42,500 nt of DNA from Apostichopus japonicus (taxonomy: Eukaryota > Echinodermata > Holothuroidea > Aspidochirotida > Stichopodidae), in NCBI RefSeq assembly GCF_037975245.1, contig NC_092566.1:14205001-14247500 (forward strand), in the 5' to 3' direction. Below, in pieces: positions 1 through 12,050 of the stretch. The translations under genes and the position numbers were made by a program. Below the pieces are notes generated by a model, which did not search any database, was not told where the DNA came from, and saw only the letters and a list, made by a program, of their open reading frames with translations. How positions within the stretch are numbered: position 1 is the stretch's first letter; each line of letters opens with the position of its first letter.

Positions 1-1396
1 AAAACAATAAAATACTTCCTATCATTATTCTGTGACTGTTTTATCTCACTTTTGTATAACTCACAACGCCAGGAAGTTGATAGTGGGAGACCTCACGGGC
101 CCCGAGCCTATCCATAAACGGTGTACACATAGCAAATTTCGTTCAAAAAAGACAGGTTCAATACAATCACAATGTGCATAGAAACCGAATCTCGTTGTGC
201 ATCTGTGGTTATGCTAAGAAAATACATTTACTATATTAGAACAGAACTTCTTGTACAGCAGGAATATGGTTAATTCTAAAGTTGAAGAGGTAAAAAATTG
301 ACTAGGCCTAACACTAGATTAATTACACTATCACGAGGCTCATACACAAGGGTTCTATGGTAAGACATAGCCCTAGCCCTCAGAAAATGGTTTCTCCCCG
401 TGCTAGCATTTACTCTATTCGCTCACTTTAAGGGGTCCATCCTCATGCTTGGCTCATGGACGAACAGTCACTACGCCGTACCCCTATGCAAGCGATCAAC
501 GCTTCTTTTTAACTTGTTAGCATCCCAAAACTGCATGTTTTGCATTTGTTTTGGATTTGTTTACCATTCTAGAGAAAGGGCTGTGCCGGAATACCCCCTA
601 TGGTCATCTGTATGTTCACGCTTGGACCATGCAGTGTATATTATGATCTACAACATAAAGGGTTACATAACATAGTACAAAGTATTGGCACGGTTGGCAC
701 GGCGAGTCCTGTATGTCGAAGCCCGAGAAAGTTCTTGGCACGGTAGAGTTTGTGTCCATTATATTGGACTAGAACGTCCCTTCGTTTACTGTTATGCTAA
801 AGACTAAGTGTTCATGGAAATATACCTTCCAATAGCTGGATTTCAAAACGGAAAATAAATCTGAAACATTTTCTAAACTATTTACATGTAGATAAATTAG
901 TGACGCACAACAATCACCTATGTAAATGAATATCTGAGAGTATTCTTAGCATATAGGTTATGGAGGAGAATATATAGTTTTGAAAATGTATTGTCCTTTC
1001 GAGTTGCTAAAGTTAATGTGCGACTTTCCCTCGTCAAAAATTATCATTGTCTTTCAAATTATTTATATATTAATCAATTTCGTAACACTGAAAGTGTATC
1101 TGAATTTCTTGACGTTTACCCGTTCGAGTCAAGTCTGCTCAGGCGCAGTTATACGACCATGTCACGACTCATTATTTAAATTTAAATTTTTAAATTTCAG
1201 TTTATTTCTGATAAGTTTGTACAAGATTAATACAAAACTAACATTACACATAAGGGTAACATATTGAGGACACTAGAAAAACATCTCAGCTAGTGACCAA
1301 GTAGAAATAAGAAACAAAGAAACGCTTAAATTACGTTTAGAGGGGAAAGAAAAGTAGAGTGTGGTATTTAATGAACACAGTTTAAAGTCAACATGT
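1..1396. other. No recognised gene, left edge
   Basis: I read both strands and see no splice-consistent exon, RNA gene or clear repeat here. The open frames are short and lack family motifs. If gene C continues to the left, this stretch is part of its large intron 2; I could not find a match to exon 3 of genes A and B in it. A short AT palindrome-like run lies near 1177-1197. Confidence 0.5.
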
Positions 1397-1760
1397 TTAC
1401 ATGTACTTGTTGAGAAGATCATCCTTGAGTTTACATGGAAACGACTTCCGAAACTTAGCAGAATTAACAGATTGAGACAAAGACTGCCATACATTGTAAA
1501 TGTTTTGTTAACAAGCAATTTGCCGTGCTGATTGTGATGACACGCTACTTTAAATAAATTCCTATTACGAGTTATGATGGAGTAATTAAACACATTAGAA
1601 TGGCTTAAAACAGCAGAAATAACATTTGGTAACTTGTTATTGCAATGGTTATAAACAAACCAATCCATATAATAGTAATGGATTTCCTTGATCATACGCA
1701 ATTTTTTTACTCTGTTTAAGAGGTAAGTCGGATAACGTCTAGGCTTCTTCACAAAAAGCT
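1397..1760 (-). pseudogene. C-terminal relic of a non-LTR retrotransposon reverse transcriptase
   Basis: Minus-strand translation gives the typical end of a LINE ORF2 after the polymerase domain. There is a segment of the form LNRVKKLRMIKEIHYYYMDW, then FVYNHCNNKLPNV, then the region that usually reads YNTRN (here IITRNRN), then after a +1 frame change near 1497-1505 a tail YNVWQSLSQSVNSAKFRKSF ending in a stop at 1397. The order matches the common 'thumb/linker' pattern (F-Y-K...LP; YxTR; WNxLP; F-K-x-x-LK). Nothing of the catalytic core (FADD) is present, so this is a dead 5'-truncated fragment with a frameshift. Clade cannot be set from this piece. Confidence 0.65.
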
Positions 1761-1862
1761 CAATTTATTTATATTTTTGTGGGGTTTGAAGCTGTTTGAA
1801 ATACCAAACATTAATAGACATCTTTAGTGAAACAAGTTAACAATAAAACCAAGATCTTGCCT

Positions 1863-4210
1863 GTTCAATATTTCCTTCTTTCGTTATTGAAGATGGATCC
1901 TTATATATGGGAAATATAATACAAAGCAAACATATCTTGTGAAAACACGGAAGTACATCTATCAAAATTAAACTTTTGCACTAATCTGTCTTTTGAACTT
2001 TGAACGCATATATCTTAGACCCCCCTCTCCCCACGAAACCGAAACAAAACGATGGAATAGAAAGAGAGAGAGGTGAAGCCAGAGAGGTGGGTGGGAGAGA
2101 GGCGGAGAGAGAGAAAAAGAAACCAGAGTTATCAGTGACAATGTATCCTTCCTAAAAATAGCAACCTATTTTTAATGAAAAAGTTAAACACAAGCACGTG
2201 AACAGTAATTTGCATCATTTTCTTTCTATAGCTTATATAAAGAGAGCTAATTGATCATGCGTAGCATTACATTATGTCAGACAACAGCTTGAATATTGTA
2301 GGTGAAATGAGGTTGTTATTTGTCAGTTCTTACAAACGTGTCACGGTGTCAGTAATAACACGTTTGCCTAATTGTGTTACATAGTAGTGTTTCTTGATGT
2401 AACAATAACATTGAACACTTCTTGACACGTCTGTTCAAACTAACTTAATCGTTAGTAACATGAAGACACATAAAAGCATGAATTTCCATTTTTGTATTGG
2501 TTAGAAAATGTTACATGAAGCTGTTTAAAATCTGTTGGTGACAGATTTGTTACCAAAAAAAGTTTGTCATTTTTAAAGTTTCACATATAGACAAATTATT
2601 AGGTGAACAGAGATGCCGACGGTTGCCAATATGTTTAACTATTTGTTAAAATATGACCAAACCAATATATTATTATATTTGGTAATATCAATATGCATCA
2701 GTTCTATGATTGCGTTCAATATTCTTCAATTTAAGTGTGACCATCTCTTCTAAAGATTTAGCCCCTTTGTCTCCTCTTTTCAATATTTCCTTCTTTCGTT
2801 ATTGAAGATGGATCCGTATATATGGGAAATATAATACAAAGCAAACATATCTTGTGAAAACACGGAAGTACATCTATCAAATTGAAAACTTGGCACTAAT
2901 CTATCTAACGCATATATATATGAGAACCCTCCCCCTTCCCCACGAAACCAAAAGACAGAGAGGGAGGTGAAGCTAGAGAGGCGGAGGTGGAGAGAGAGGC
3001 GGAAAGAGAGAAAGCGAAACCAGAATAATCAGTGATAATATATCCTTTTCTTAATATAGCAACCTATTTTTAATCAAAAATTAACCAACATATATACATA
3101 AACACAAGCACATGAACAATAATTTACATCAGTTTCTTTCTATAGATTATAGAATAGCTAATTGATCATGCGTAGCATTACATTATGTCAGACAACAGCT
3201 TGAATATTGTAGGTGAAATGAGGTTGTTATTTGTCAGTTCTTACAAACGTGTCACGGTGTCAGTAATAACACGTTTGCCTAATTGTGTTACATAGTAGTG
3301 TTTCATGATGTAGCATATTACATTGAACACTTCTTGACCCGGCTGTTCAAATTAACTTAACCGTTAGTAACATGAAGACACATTAAAGCATGAACTTCCA
3401 TTTTTGTATTGGTTTGAAAATGTTACATGAAGCTGTTTAAAATCTGTTGGTGACAGATTTGTTACAAAAAAAAGTTTGTCATTTTTAAAGTTTCACATAT
3501 AGCAAAAATATTAGGTGAACAGAGAGGCCGACGGTTGCCAATATGTTTAACTATTTGTTAAAATATGACCAAACCAACATATTATTATATTTGGTAATAT
3601 CAATATGCATCAGTTCTATGATTGCGTTCAATATTCTTCAATTCAAGTGTGACCATCTCTTCTTAATATTTAGCCCCTTTGTCTCGTCTTTTCAATATTT
3701 CCTTCTTTCGTTATTGAAGATGGATCCGTATATATGGGAAATATAATACAAAGCAAACATATCTTGTGAAAACACGGAAGTACATCTATCAAATTGAAAA
3801 CTTGGCACTAATCTATCTAACGCATATATATGAGAACCCTCCCCCTTCCCCACGAAACCAAAAGACAATGGAATAGACAAAGAGGGAGGTGAAGCTAGAA
3901 AGGCGGAGGTGGAGAGAGAGGCGGATGGGGAGAAAGCGAAACCAGAATAATCGGTGATAATATATCCTTTTCTAAAAATAGCAACCTATTTTTAATAAAA
4001 AAGTTACCAACATATATACATAAACACAAGCACGTGAACAGTAATTTGCATCAGTTTCTTTCAATAGCTTATAGAATAGAAGCTAATTGATCATGCGTAG
4101 CATTACATTATATCAGACAACAGCTTGAATATTGTAGGTGAAAATGAGGTTGTTATTTGTCAGTTCTTACAAACGTCTCACAGTGTCATTAATAACATGT
4201 TTGCATAATA
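1863..4210. repeat. Tandem array of a ~913 bp unit, about 2.6 copies
   Basis: The marker GAAGATGGATCC recurs near 1889, 2804 and 3716, giving periods of about 915 and 912 bp. Units 1 and 2 are full length; unit 3 stops near 4210, shortly before exon 2 of gene C. Each unit carries a GA-rich purine stretch (near 2060-2120, 2950-3015, 3870-3930). Each full unit also has two short stem-loops: CAAACGTGT pairing with ACACGTTTG (near 2334-2367 and 3243-3277) and AAATCTG pairing with CAGATTT (near 2528-2550 and 3440-3462). No coding signal is conserved between units; the open frames seen here are not kept from copy to copy. Confidence 0.9.
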
Positions 4211-4394
4211 TATATGTATATATTTAATTTCTTACTAAACTTTTAAGAGAGTTGGGATGGGTGCGCTTTCATTCTTTTTGCCACCGCGATATCGATCAAA
4301 ATCGCTATTTCCTTCGCCTTTGGTGACGTTATTATACGGTATAATTCCTCTTATTTGACGTATTATTGCTGTATATAAGTCATGTTTCACTGAC

Positions 4395-4508
4395 CTGAAT
4401 GATTCTACATTTGTTTTGTTGAAAGAGTGTTCAAGTTGCAAAATCTTTCCGTAGAGCAAGAGACTTTCGTTCAGGTCACTCAGGACCGCGACTCTTCTGT
4501 AGATATTG
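4395..4508 (-). CDS. Gene C exon 2 (stem region)
   Basis: The acceptor is TTTTATTACAG followed by C, which completes AG|C (Ser); the donor is TTCAG|GTCAGT. Length 114 nt, equal to gene A exon 2. It encodes NIYRRVAVLSDLNESLLLYG followed by KILQLEHSFNKTNVESF. Possible N-glycosylation sites are NES and NKT. About two-fifths of residues match gene A exon 2, including the LYGK-LQ-EH-FN core. Confidence 0.8.
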
Positions 4509-5870
4509 CTGTAATAAAATTTTATAAAATTCATATGAACTCTGAAAAATCGGTGTTTGGATTTACCAATGAAATCTAAGGCATTTAAATAGTGCTATTT
4601 GTACTATGTATTGCGGGGCCGTACACAGGATTTCAAAAGTAGAGCTAGGGAGGGGGGTGGGAGGGGAGTAGGGGAGGAATACATCCGACTGCTTTAAGTA
4701 CGAGCAAGAACCCCTATGAGTGAGGCCATAAGCAAATCCAAGCACGTAGCTTGCGTCTGAAGTATTTGTCATTCCATGTACACACTGCAGGAAGGCAATT
4801 GCAACCAATGTAGCCAATGTAGTGTAAAGAAATATATATTGAAAAGATCATTCTTTTGATATCGCCAAAAATGTTTACTGTGGTAACTATAACAACCTTC
4901 CTCGAGGGCCATGGCCGTCACCTCCATTGCCAGTCTATGCCCGGAAAACATTTAGTCGTTCAGTCAGTACTTCAAGTGTATTTATAAGCAAAAGATACAT
5001 TTAACAATGTCATATAATTATAGACTTAATTAAAAGTCTAAATGTGCCTCAGAATGCCACCATTTTACGTCAAACTTTTGGAAAGGAACCTCATACGCTT
5101 CTTCTTGTGAGACCGCTTCATCTATCCTGGCAGGGCTACGCATCTCTTGTATAAAATCCTTGATCTGCCTACGGCCACTTATGTAGAGGGCCTTAAAGGT
5201 TCATGCCGTTACCTATACCTCAGTCGGAGAAAGTTACGATCCCCTTCCCCCTCAACAAGGCACACGCCATTGCCTTCACATCGCCTAACTTGTCAATTGA
5301 TGAATATGCATCAGGGTTCTAATTAACCAACGACACCAACCACTTACCGTTCTGCCTTTAAATATTGTCCGAAACTCCATCAATAATTGCGCAAAGAAAC
5401 GGCTTTCAACCAACTACAGGAAACGAAAGATCTTGCATTTTTGTTGACGAACCCCGATATTTTGAATCGTTTTTAGTGTCTTCCATTTCAGTACGTTTTA
5501 ACTTTCATATTAGAAAAAGGATTCAAGACAATTTACTTGCAAGTTCTCTTTGGTTCTTTTTCGCAGAACAAGCAAGCAGACGGAAGAAGAAGAAGAAGGA
5601 AAAAGAGAATGAAGCAAACAACTACTGCATCGTTTTGATTCTTTCTTACCTTTCCTCGCCTACATGTTTGCGTTGAAAGTTGCCTTCTTCACTGATGTTC
5701 ACGTTCACCCAACTGTCTACGCATCTATAAGGGATGTGCATATCGTCATAAATTCTACTTATATGAGGTATTACGTAATATTCGACAGACAACCATCCGA
5801 TGGCTACAACCCAAGTAGCACATAATGTTAGAAAAATTGTAATACGTTTCATTCGAAAAAGGCTTTCCAT
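4395..5870 (-). CDS. Gene C: ST8Sia-like alpha-2,8-sialyltransferase, N-terminal exons 1-2 only
   Basis: Two minus-strand exons (5650-5870 and 4395-4508) joined in phase encode an N-terminal membrane anchor and the start of the stem of a GT29 sialyltransferase. The architecture is that of genes A and B: exon 1 ends in phase 2 with AG, exon 2 begins with one base that completes a serine codon, and exon 2 ends in phase 2 with AG. Exon 2 shares the LYGK-LQ-EH-FN pattern with both paralogues. Later exons (stem end, sialylmotifs L and S) are not found between 4395 and 1, so the gene either runs off the left edge through a large intron or is a 5' fragment. It is much more diverged from A and B than they are from each other. 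Its direction makes it a same-strand tandem neighbour downstream of gene B. Function is inferred from paralogy only. Confidence 0.75.
4509..5649 (-). other. Gene C intron 1
   Basis: Bounded by a GTAAGA donor (just below 5650) and a TTATTACAG acceptor (just above 4508). It contains a G-rich stretch near 4645-4675 and a short GAA run near 5583-5600. I see no further exon, RNA or mobile element in it. Confidence 0.6.
5650..5870 (-). CDS. Gene C exon 1 (signal anchor)
   Basis: The ATG at 5870 lies in the context CAAACATGG, the same AAC-ATG-G context as the starts of genes A and B, with a purine at -3 and G at +4. An in-frame ATG at 5918 would add 16 residues and is less likely. The 73 complete codons give a short basic cytoplasmic tail MESLFRMKR, a single hydrophobic segment from about residue 10 to 33 (ITIFLTLCATWVVAIGWLSV), and a lumenal stem with one sequon (NIS). 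This is a type II Golgi membrane topology. It ends GAGGAAAG|GTAAGA in phase 2, as in A and B. Confidence 0.75.
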
Positions 5871-7079
5871 GTTTGCTATGCTTCCAATGACGTAGTGTTC
5901 CGTATAATCGACATGCATAACGTTATATGTTATTCACATGAAACGTAATCGACTAAGACATACCGTTATCATATACTCGTCATGTTGAACATATTACGGG
6001 AGCCCATTAGAGCCATGAAGCTGACTAAATGGTCGAAATTCAGCACCAAATATGTTTACTGAATGGCGTGCTAATGGTTCGTATAGAACAGTGCAGCTCC
6101 TTCTGACAGTGTTAGCGACATCCCCAAAAAATATTCTAAAGAAGAGAATAGTGAGCGAAATACAGAAACTAGTAAGTTATTTACTTGTTAACTATGCTTT
6201 TTTCTAGTTTAATCATTTCAGTTTCTCTGCAACTTCCTCAGTATGAGGAGTTACCAATTAACCAGTTCCATCACTGTAATGGTATACACTAGTATTGCAA
6301 AGTTGTTTAGCAGACCTGTTAGGCAACACTATTTAACCCTCTGACCTTGGATTCATGAGATAAGGGATTTATTTGGAATAAATATAGTTTAAGAAAGGGT
6401 TGTTAAAAATGTCATTGCATGGAAGTTAGTTGACCTTCAAAATTGTAATGAATATCGGTAGCTCTTGAGTAGAAGATCACTATATTGTTTTCCATTAGGT
6501 AGAAATTAATTTGTGGTCAACTAGAGGCAACAGACCTATTGAACCGGATCATGAAGTGAAGGTTGATTTGAACTTCAACCACCCATGTATATTGTCACAC
6601 ATTGACCAGTACTACAAGACCCTTGCAAATATGGTAATTCATACATTTGCTGTTTGAATGAAAGTTGGTGTTGCTAACTTGCCATAGCTTGTAACCTGTA
6701 TGAATTTTAATTAAGAACTTTATAACAAATGAAAGTGACATTTACCACTGTATCCCTTATTACTAGCACCATGTGCAAAACATATCTGACAGATGCAGTT
6801 GCAGCATCTCACAAAAATGCTCTATTGTATTGTTCTTGATGCGCAATGTAATGCTGAGCTGTTTCTTTTTTATACAAAGGTGTTGACAATTTCTCAGTTT
6901 CTGGCAGGTCTGCAGCAAATCAGCCTGAATGAAACACGTAATTTGGCCTGCTAGTTTCCATATCTAGTAAAACCAGAAAGCCAGTGGGCTTATTGTGATT
7001 CTTTGCCAATTGAGATTATAAACCCAAGCTTTCGTCATTGTTGATCAAATTGATCAGCATGGTTCTTTCACTGGCTGTG
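5871..7079. other. No recognised gene; upstream of gene C
   Basis: The promoter of gene C would lie just above 5870, but I cannot point to a TATA box or initiator with any certainty. No homology to the upstream flank shared by genes A and B was seen. The rest shows no exon, RNA or repeat that I recognise. Confidence 0.4.
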
Positions 7080-7455
7080 GACCTATTTTGTTTTAATCAA
7101 AAATCAACTCACGCCCTGCCCCCTAATAAATGTGCATAATATCACATTGAACATACATTATCATGTTCCCGCTATCTACCAACACCTTAACACTGAGTAT
7201 GTTTCAATTCTGAAATTGTTTACATATGACCCTTTGACCTCATTAATATTCTTGAAATGAGCACAAAAATCAATAGAGCTCTTTTACTCACTATGGCGTC
7301 ATTTACTATTCAGTTACCGTGTTTACAAGCTATTTTAATGAAAATAAACTTAAGCCCCGCCCCTAATAAGTATGCATAATATCAACTTGAACATATGTTA
7401 CGATGTACCTACTATCTACGGTACCAACACATTAATACCAAGTATTAATAAATTC
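7080..7455. repeat. Direct repeat pair, period about 240 bp
   Basis: Two similar segments, near 7080-7210 and 7320-7450, share a TATTTT..TTAATsAAAATmAACT lead-in, CCCTAATAA followed by TGCATAATATCA, and ACTATCTAC/GCTATCTAC. Identity is roughly 75-80% by eye. Likely an old local duplication or a diverged interspersed element; no coding sense. Confidence 0.6.
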
Positions 7456-8799
7456 TGACTTTCGGTTGCGGAGCTATTAGCAAAATATAACAAATTGCTT
7501 TCAAATATTGTTGCAGGACTAATGGAGAATTGCTTATCACATAAAAATGTCTTAAAAAATATTATAAAGTACTGTGTACGTTATGGGGTTAAGTAAAGAG
7601 TTCCATAAGGGGCTATGGCATAACGATAGCATTTTCTCGACCTTTCGTTTAACCAGTCTTGTCACTGAGTTCGGGAGAGTCTACCATTCTTTTTTACTTT
7701 TTAAAACTTTATTAACAGTTCACGACATGAACAAAGAAAACATGTATAGCATTTTTTTTTCAACATATCTTGATTCACTGAAACTTATTGAATTTATATC
7801 TTGGTATTATTCTTTGCCTTTCTTTCAGCTGAGAAGAGGAACCTTGCATTTGACCTCTTGCCAGTTCTGTTCCATTTCTGAAGTGGAAAGAAAGACAAGT
7901 GTACCATTTTGTATTCAGTGCATGCTGTATTGATGTTTATACATTTGTAGTAAAGTGGAATATTTATCTGAGCAATATGCAACGGTAATGAGTCAATATT
8001 AGATCCAAACATTTTTAATATAACTCAAACAGCAGTGGCATCACATACGCAGTGATGACATAACTGGTTGAATGGGTGGTCCACACCCTCAAACCATCCT
8101 TTAGTCTGAAAAGTTGAGAAAACAATGAAGGTGTGCTGTGGATTACACATTAATAAAAGATGATGCTTTTAGTACATGATTTATTTCCATTAATTGCCAA
8201 CCTCATTATCATTATATCATTCTCCTTATGTGAAGTGTACCGTAACAGTGACTGTTCCACAGATAAGTCTAGAAGCTTTTGCTCATGGTTATAATGATTC
8301 AGATAATTGAAAAAGTGTAGAACCATCAACCTGAACCTATGCCTCAGGGTAGAACAACTATAGTAACCAACATGAAGTATTTGTAGGATATATAGTGGAT
8401 AGAGTATATCTATTAACATTTCACCATTCGGTAAGCTTGTAGTGTGAAGTTATTATTTAAGAACATTCTTTTTAATTTTATATGTACTAGTGACCCTATA
8501 AACTACTGCACCAATGTTGTTCCAGTTCACCTTCTTGTAAACCAACTTTTTAGGATTTTCTTGACAAATCAGGAGGACTATTTTGTTCTTATTTTAATTG
8601 ATGATTCTTTCCACATTTAGACCCACTTTTGAAAGGATGATCATGGTTTTCTCCACATTCTTTATAATATCCTCTTTATTTGTGTTTTTGAAAGATGAAT
8701 TTTCCTGTTTCTTAAAATTTCAGGTTGATCAGTTTGGCAGAGTATTATTGCAAAATTTCTAACGAAGACCATCGATAACCTTTTGTTCTGGCACTTGGC
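7456..8799. other. No recognised feature
   Basis: AT-rich sequence with short open frames and no motif. No exon with matching splice sites or RNA gene recognised. Confidence 0.4.
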
Positions 8800-9560
8800 T
8801 CGGAGCGGTACAAACCGGAAGCTAGCATTTGTAATAATTGGACTGTAGCCCATCCTCCAGCTGTTAACGTATTCTTTAAGTCTCATTATGTACTGGATAT
8901 CAAGTACCAACTGCATGGGAGTTCATACGAAGTGAGATGTATGGTCTTGGTATCGTAAGAGTTGTGGTCTCAGCTCTTTCCGAGCTTTTGTGGCGACAAT
9001 GTGATTAGAACAGTGTAACCCTACTTTTGTTTTCCTTCAGTTGTAGATATATTTCTTGGGGCGGGGGGTGAAAAGAATAGTCCAGACCCAAATTTATTTT
9101 GAAATGTTAAAGAGGAACTTAAGTTGATCATTCTGGTGGAACTTTCATTCAATTCCCTAAGTTCTGTTCTCGAGATATCAGCAGCTGAAATTGTCACATT
9201 TTACACCAGAAGTAAACTTGAAGCAAGGAGGTGTGATGTCATGGCTTCACATTGATGATAATGTTTTGTTTTCTTTATTTTGCAACCTATGTTATTGACC
9301 TTGGATTGGTTTGGGACTGCTAGTTTACCCACAGGGTATGTTAAGTTTACCAAACTCCAATGGGATGGATGCATTCGCAGTATAAATGCATCAGATTTGT
9401 GTAATATAATATCGGAAGTATATTGTAAACAACATATTGTCTTAGTGGTCTGCTAAGGAGGGGTATAAACCAAAACAAGCATTTGTATTAATTGAACGGA
9501 AGCCCATTCCCAAGAGCACACTTACCACAGCTGTTAACTTATGTTTAAGTCTCATGATGA
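8800..9560. repeat. Direct repeat pair, about 90 bp arms
   Basis: Segments near 8805-8892 and 9460-9555 share GCATTTGTA, an AATTG core, GTAGCCCAT/GAAGCCCAT, CAGCTGTTAAC and TTTAAGTCTCAT in the same order and orientation. They are moderately diverged. Probably two fragments of one dispersed repeat family. Confidence 0.5.
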
Positions 9561-9569
9561 ATCACGACT

Positions 9570-11385
9570 TTTAAATTCTTCCTAAAGTTGTACATGCGGT
9601 GTGTGCCGTCCTTTTGATTCCTTTCCATGTGATAAGAGTAGTATAAACACTCAGATTTTGGTGGAAAAATGAAATTTAATAACCATATCTTGACGCCATT
9701 TCATTACAAATTTAAATGACTAAAACTTCGTCGAATGCCACATTTGTCTCTAGAGAAGCGTGAACTTGGGTGCGAGGAGACCGTCATATCATCTTGACAG
9801 GAATTTGAGAACTTTCATTTTTGGCCCAAATTCGACTAATTTGTAAGGCCCATATGCTTTTGTTCGATTCTGGCCAAAATCACGACTTTTTTCATTCTTC
9901 CCAAAATTGTACATGCGGTGTGTGACGCCCTTTTGATTCGTTTCCAGGTGATAAGAGTAGTATAAACACTCATATTTTGGTGGAAAAATGTCTGTCATCA
10001 CACGTATAACGGATTCCCAGTACACGCTTTTCCCGAGAACAAAAGTGGCATTCAACGAAGCTTTAGCAATTTTTTTTTTTATGAAAATTCGTCAAAATAT
10101 GGTTATTAAATTTCATGTTTCCATCATAATATGAGTGTTTTTACTACTCTTATCACCTCGAAACGAATCGAAAGGACGCCACACACCTCAGGTGCAATTT
10201 TGGGAAGAATTAAAAACGTCGTAATTTTGACTAAAATCGAACAAAATCATAAGGGTATATATAGCCTTAAAAATTAGTCGAATTTTGGCCAAAAATGGAA
10301 GTTTTCAAATTCCTGTCAGGATACGTATAACGGACTCCCAGCACCCAGGACACGCTTTTCCCGAGAACAAAAGTGGCATTCGACGAACCTTTAGTCATTT
10401 GATATGAAATGGCGTCGAGATATGGTTATTAAATTTCATTTTTCCACCAAAATATGAGTATTTATACTACTCTTATCAGCTGGAAACGAATCGAAATGAC
10501 GGCACACACCGCATGTACAATTTTGGGAAGAATTAAAAAAGTCGCGATTTTGGCCAGAATCGAACAAAATCATTAGGGTATAGCTTTAAAAATTAGTCGA
10601 ATTTTGGCCAAAAATGGAAGTTTTCAAATTCCTGTCATCACACGTATAACGGATTCCCAGTACACGCTTTTCCCGAGAACAAAAGTGGCATTCGACGAAG
10701 CTTTAGCAATTTTTTTTTAATGAAAATTCGTCAAAATATGGTTATTAAATTTCATGTAACCATCATAATATGAGTGTTTTTACTACTCTTATCACCTCGA
10801 AACGAATCGAAAGGACGCCACACACCTCAGGTGCAATTTTGGGAAGAATTAAAAAAGTCGTAATTTTGGCCAAAATCGAACAAAATCATAAGGGTATAGC
10901 CTTACAAATTAGTCGAATTTAGGTTAAAATTGAAAGTTTTCAAATTCCTGTCAGGACACGTATAACGGACTCCCAGCACCCAGGACACGCTTTTCCCGAG
11001 AACAAAAGTGGCATTCGACGAACCTTTAGTCATTTAAATTTGATATGGAATGGCGTCGAGATATGGCTATTAAATTTCATTTTTCCACCAAAATATGAGT
11101 GTTTTTACCACTCTTATCACCTGGAAACGAATCAAAAGGACGCCACACACCTCAGGTACAATTTTAAGAAGAATTAAAAACGTCGTAATTTTGGCCAAAA
11201 TCGAACAAAATCATTAAGGGTATACCTTACAAATTAGTCGAATTTTGGGTCAACATTGAAAGTTTTCCAATTCCTGTCATCATACGAATAACGGACTCCC
11301 AGCACCCAGGACACGCTTTTCCCGAGAACAAAAGTGGCATTCGACGAAGCTTTAGCAATTTATTTTTTTTATGAAAATGTAACCC
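9570..11385. repeat. Satellite-like array of ~320 bp monomers with an inverted first monomer
   Basis: The marker ACGCTTTTCCCGAGAAC recurs at 10024, 10352, 10664, 10986 and 11313, giving intervals of 328, 312, 322 and 327 bp. All these are in one orientation. From about 9570 to 9990 the same monomer appears in reverse complement: GATAAGAGTAGTATAAACAC lies here on the plus strand, while TACTACTCTTATCACCTCG is the plus-strand form in the forward units. The junction near 9990 makes a large inverted repeat. Two monomer subtypes alternate, one with AGCACCCAGGACACGC and one with CCCAGTACACGC. No conserved reading frame. Confidence 0.92.
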
Positions 11386-11998
11386 AAAAGTCGACTAGTA
11401 AGCTAAAGTCTTCACTTTCCAAGTTCAGTAGAGTATCGTAACGGTATACGCAGAAGTTTTCAACGGGCATGAGCGGATTAAAGGGGTATAAGGATTTATT
11501 GAACAACATTGTGTTTAGACCTAAATGGAGACCTAATTGATAGTATAACACCATAAGACACCCACACCATTGAGGATGATATACCTCGTCTTTTATAAAT
11601 GTTTAACGATGTAAATCTACACTCGGTCCTCCTGATGTCTACACAATCGTTAGCTGATTCTCTTGAACATCAAAGCATCCGTATTTATGATAATGATAAC
11701 TAAACACACTCCAAAAGGCTCCTCTATAAAGTTTCATATAAGGACTTTTCCCATCAATCGTTAACTTTCAGGTATTGTTTGCATCTTTACATTAGCTCAA
11801 TCTCTCCAATGAGCCAAACGTTTTGGCCAAAAAGTACTCACGTCATGATTGTGTGTAATTTGTTACTAGGCAATAGTGGCAAAAGAGAAAACGATTCTTC
11901 AGACCGTCAAGGTCGAATACAGGCATCAGCAGTTATGTTAGGTGCAGGCGGCTGCCATTTTGTTAGTATGTGATGTCATTAGTTCTACTATGAGGTGA
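11386..11998. other. No recognised feature
   Basis: Unique-looking AT-rich sequence between the satellite and the microsatellite. No exon or RNA gene seen. Confidence 0.4.
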
Positions 11999-12000
11999 CG

Positions 12001-12031
<31 letters not shown>

Positions 12032-12050
12032 CGTGTGTGTGTGGGTGTGT
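11999..12050. repeat. (TA)n-(TG)n compound microsatellite
   Basis: About 20 bp of alternating TA followed by a GTGTGTGCGTGTGTGTG run. Confidence 0.9.

Noticed and set aside
5871-5918. ATG at 5918 as the start of gene C
   Set aside because: Gives a longer tail than in A and B and lacks the AAC-ATG-G context; the ATG at 5870 matches the other genes.
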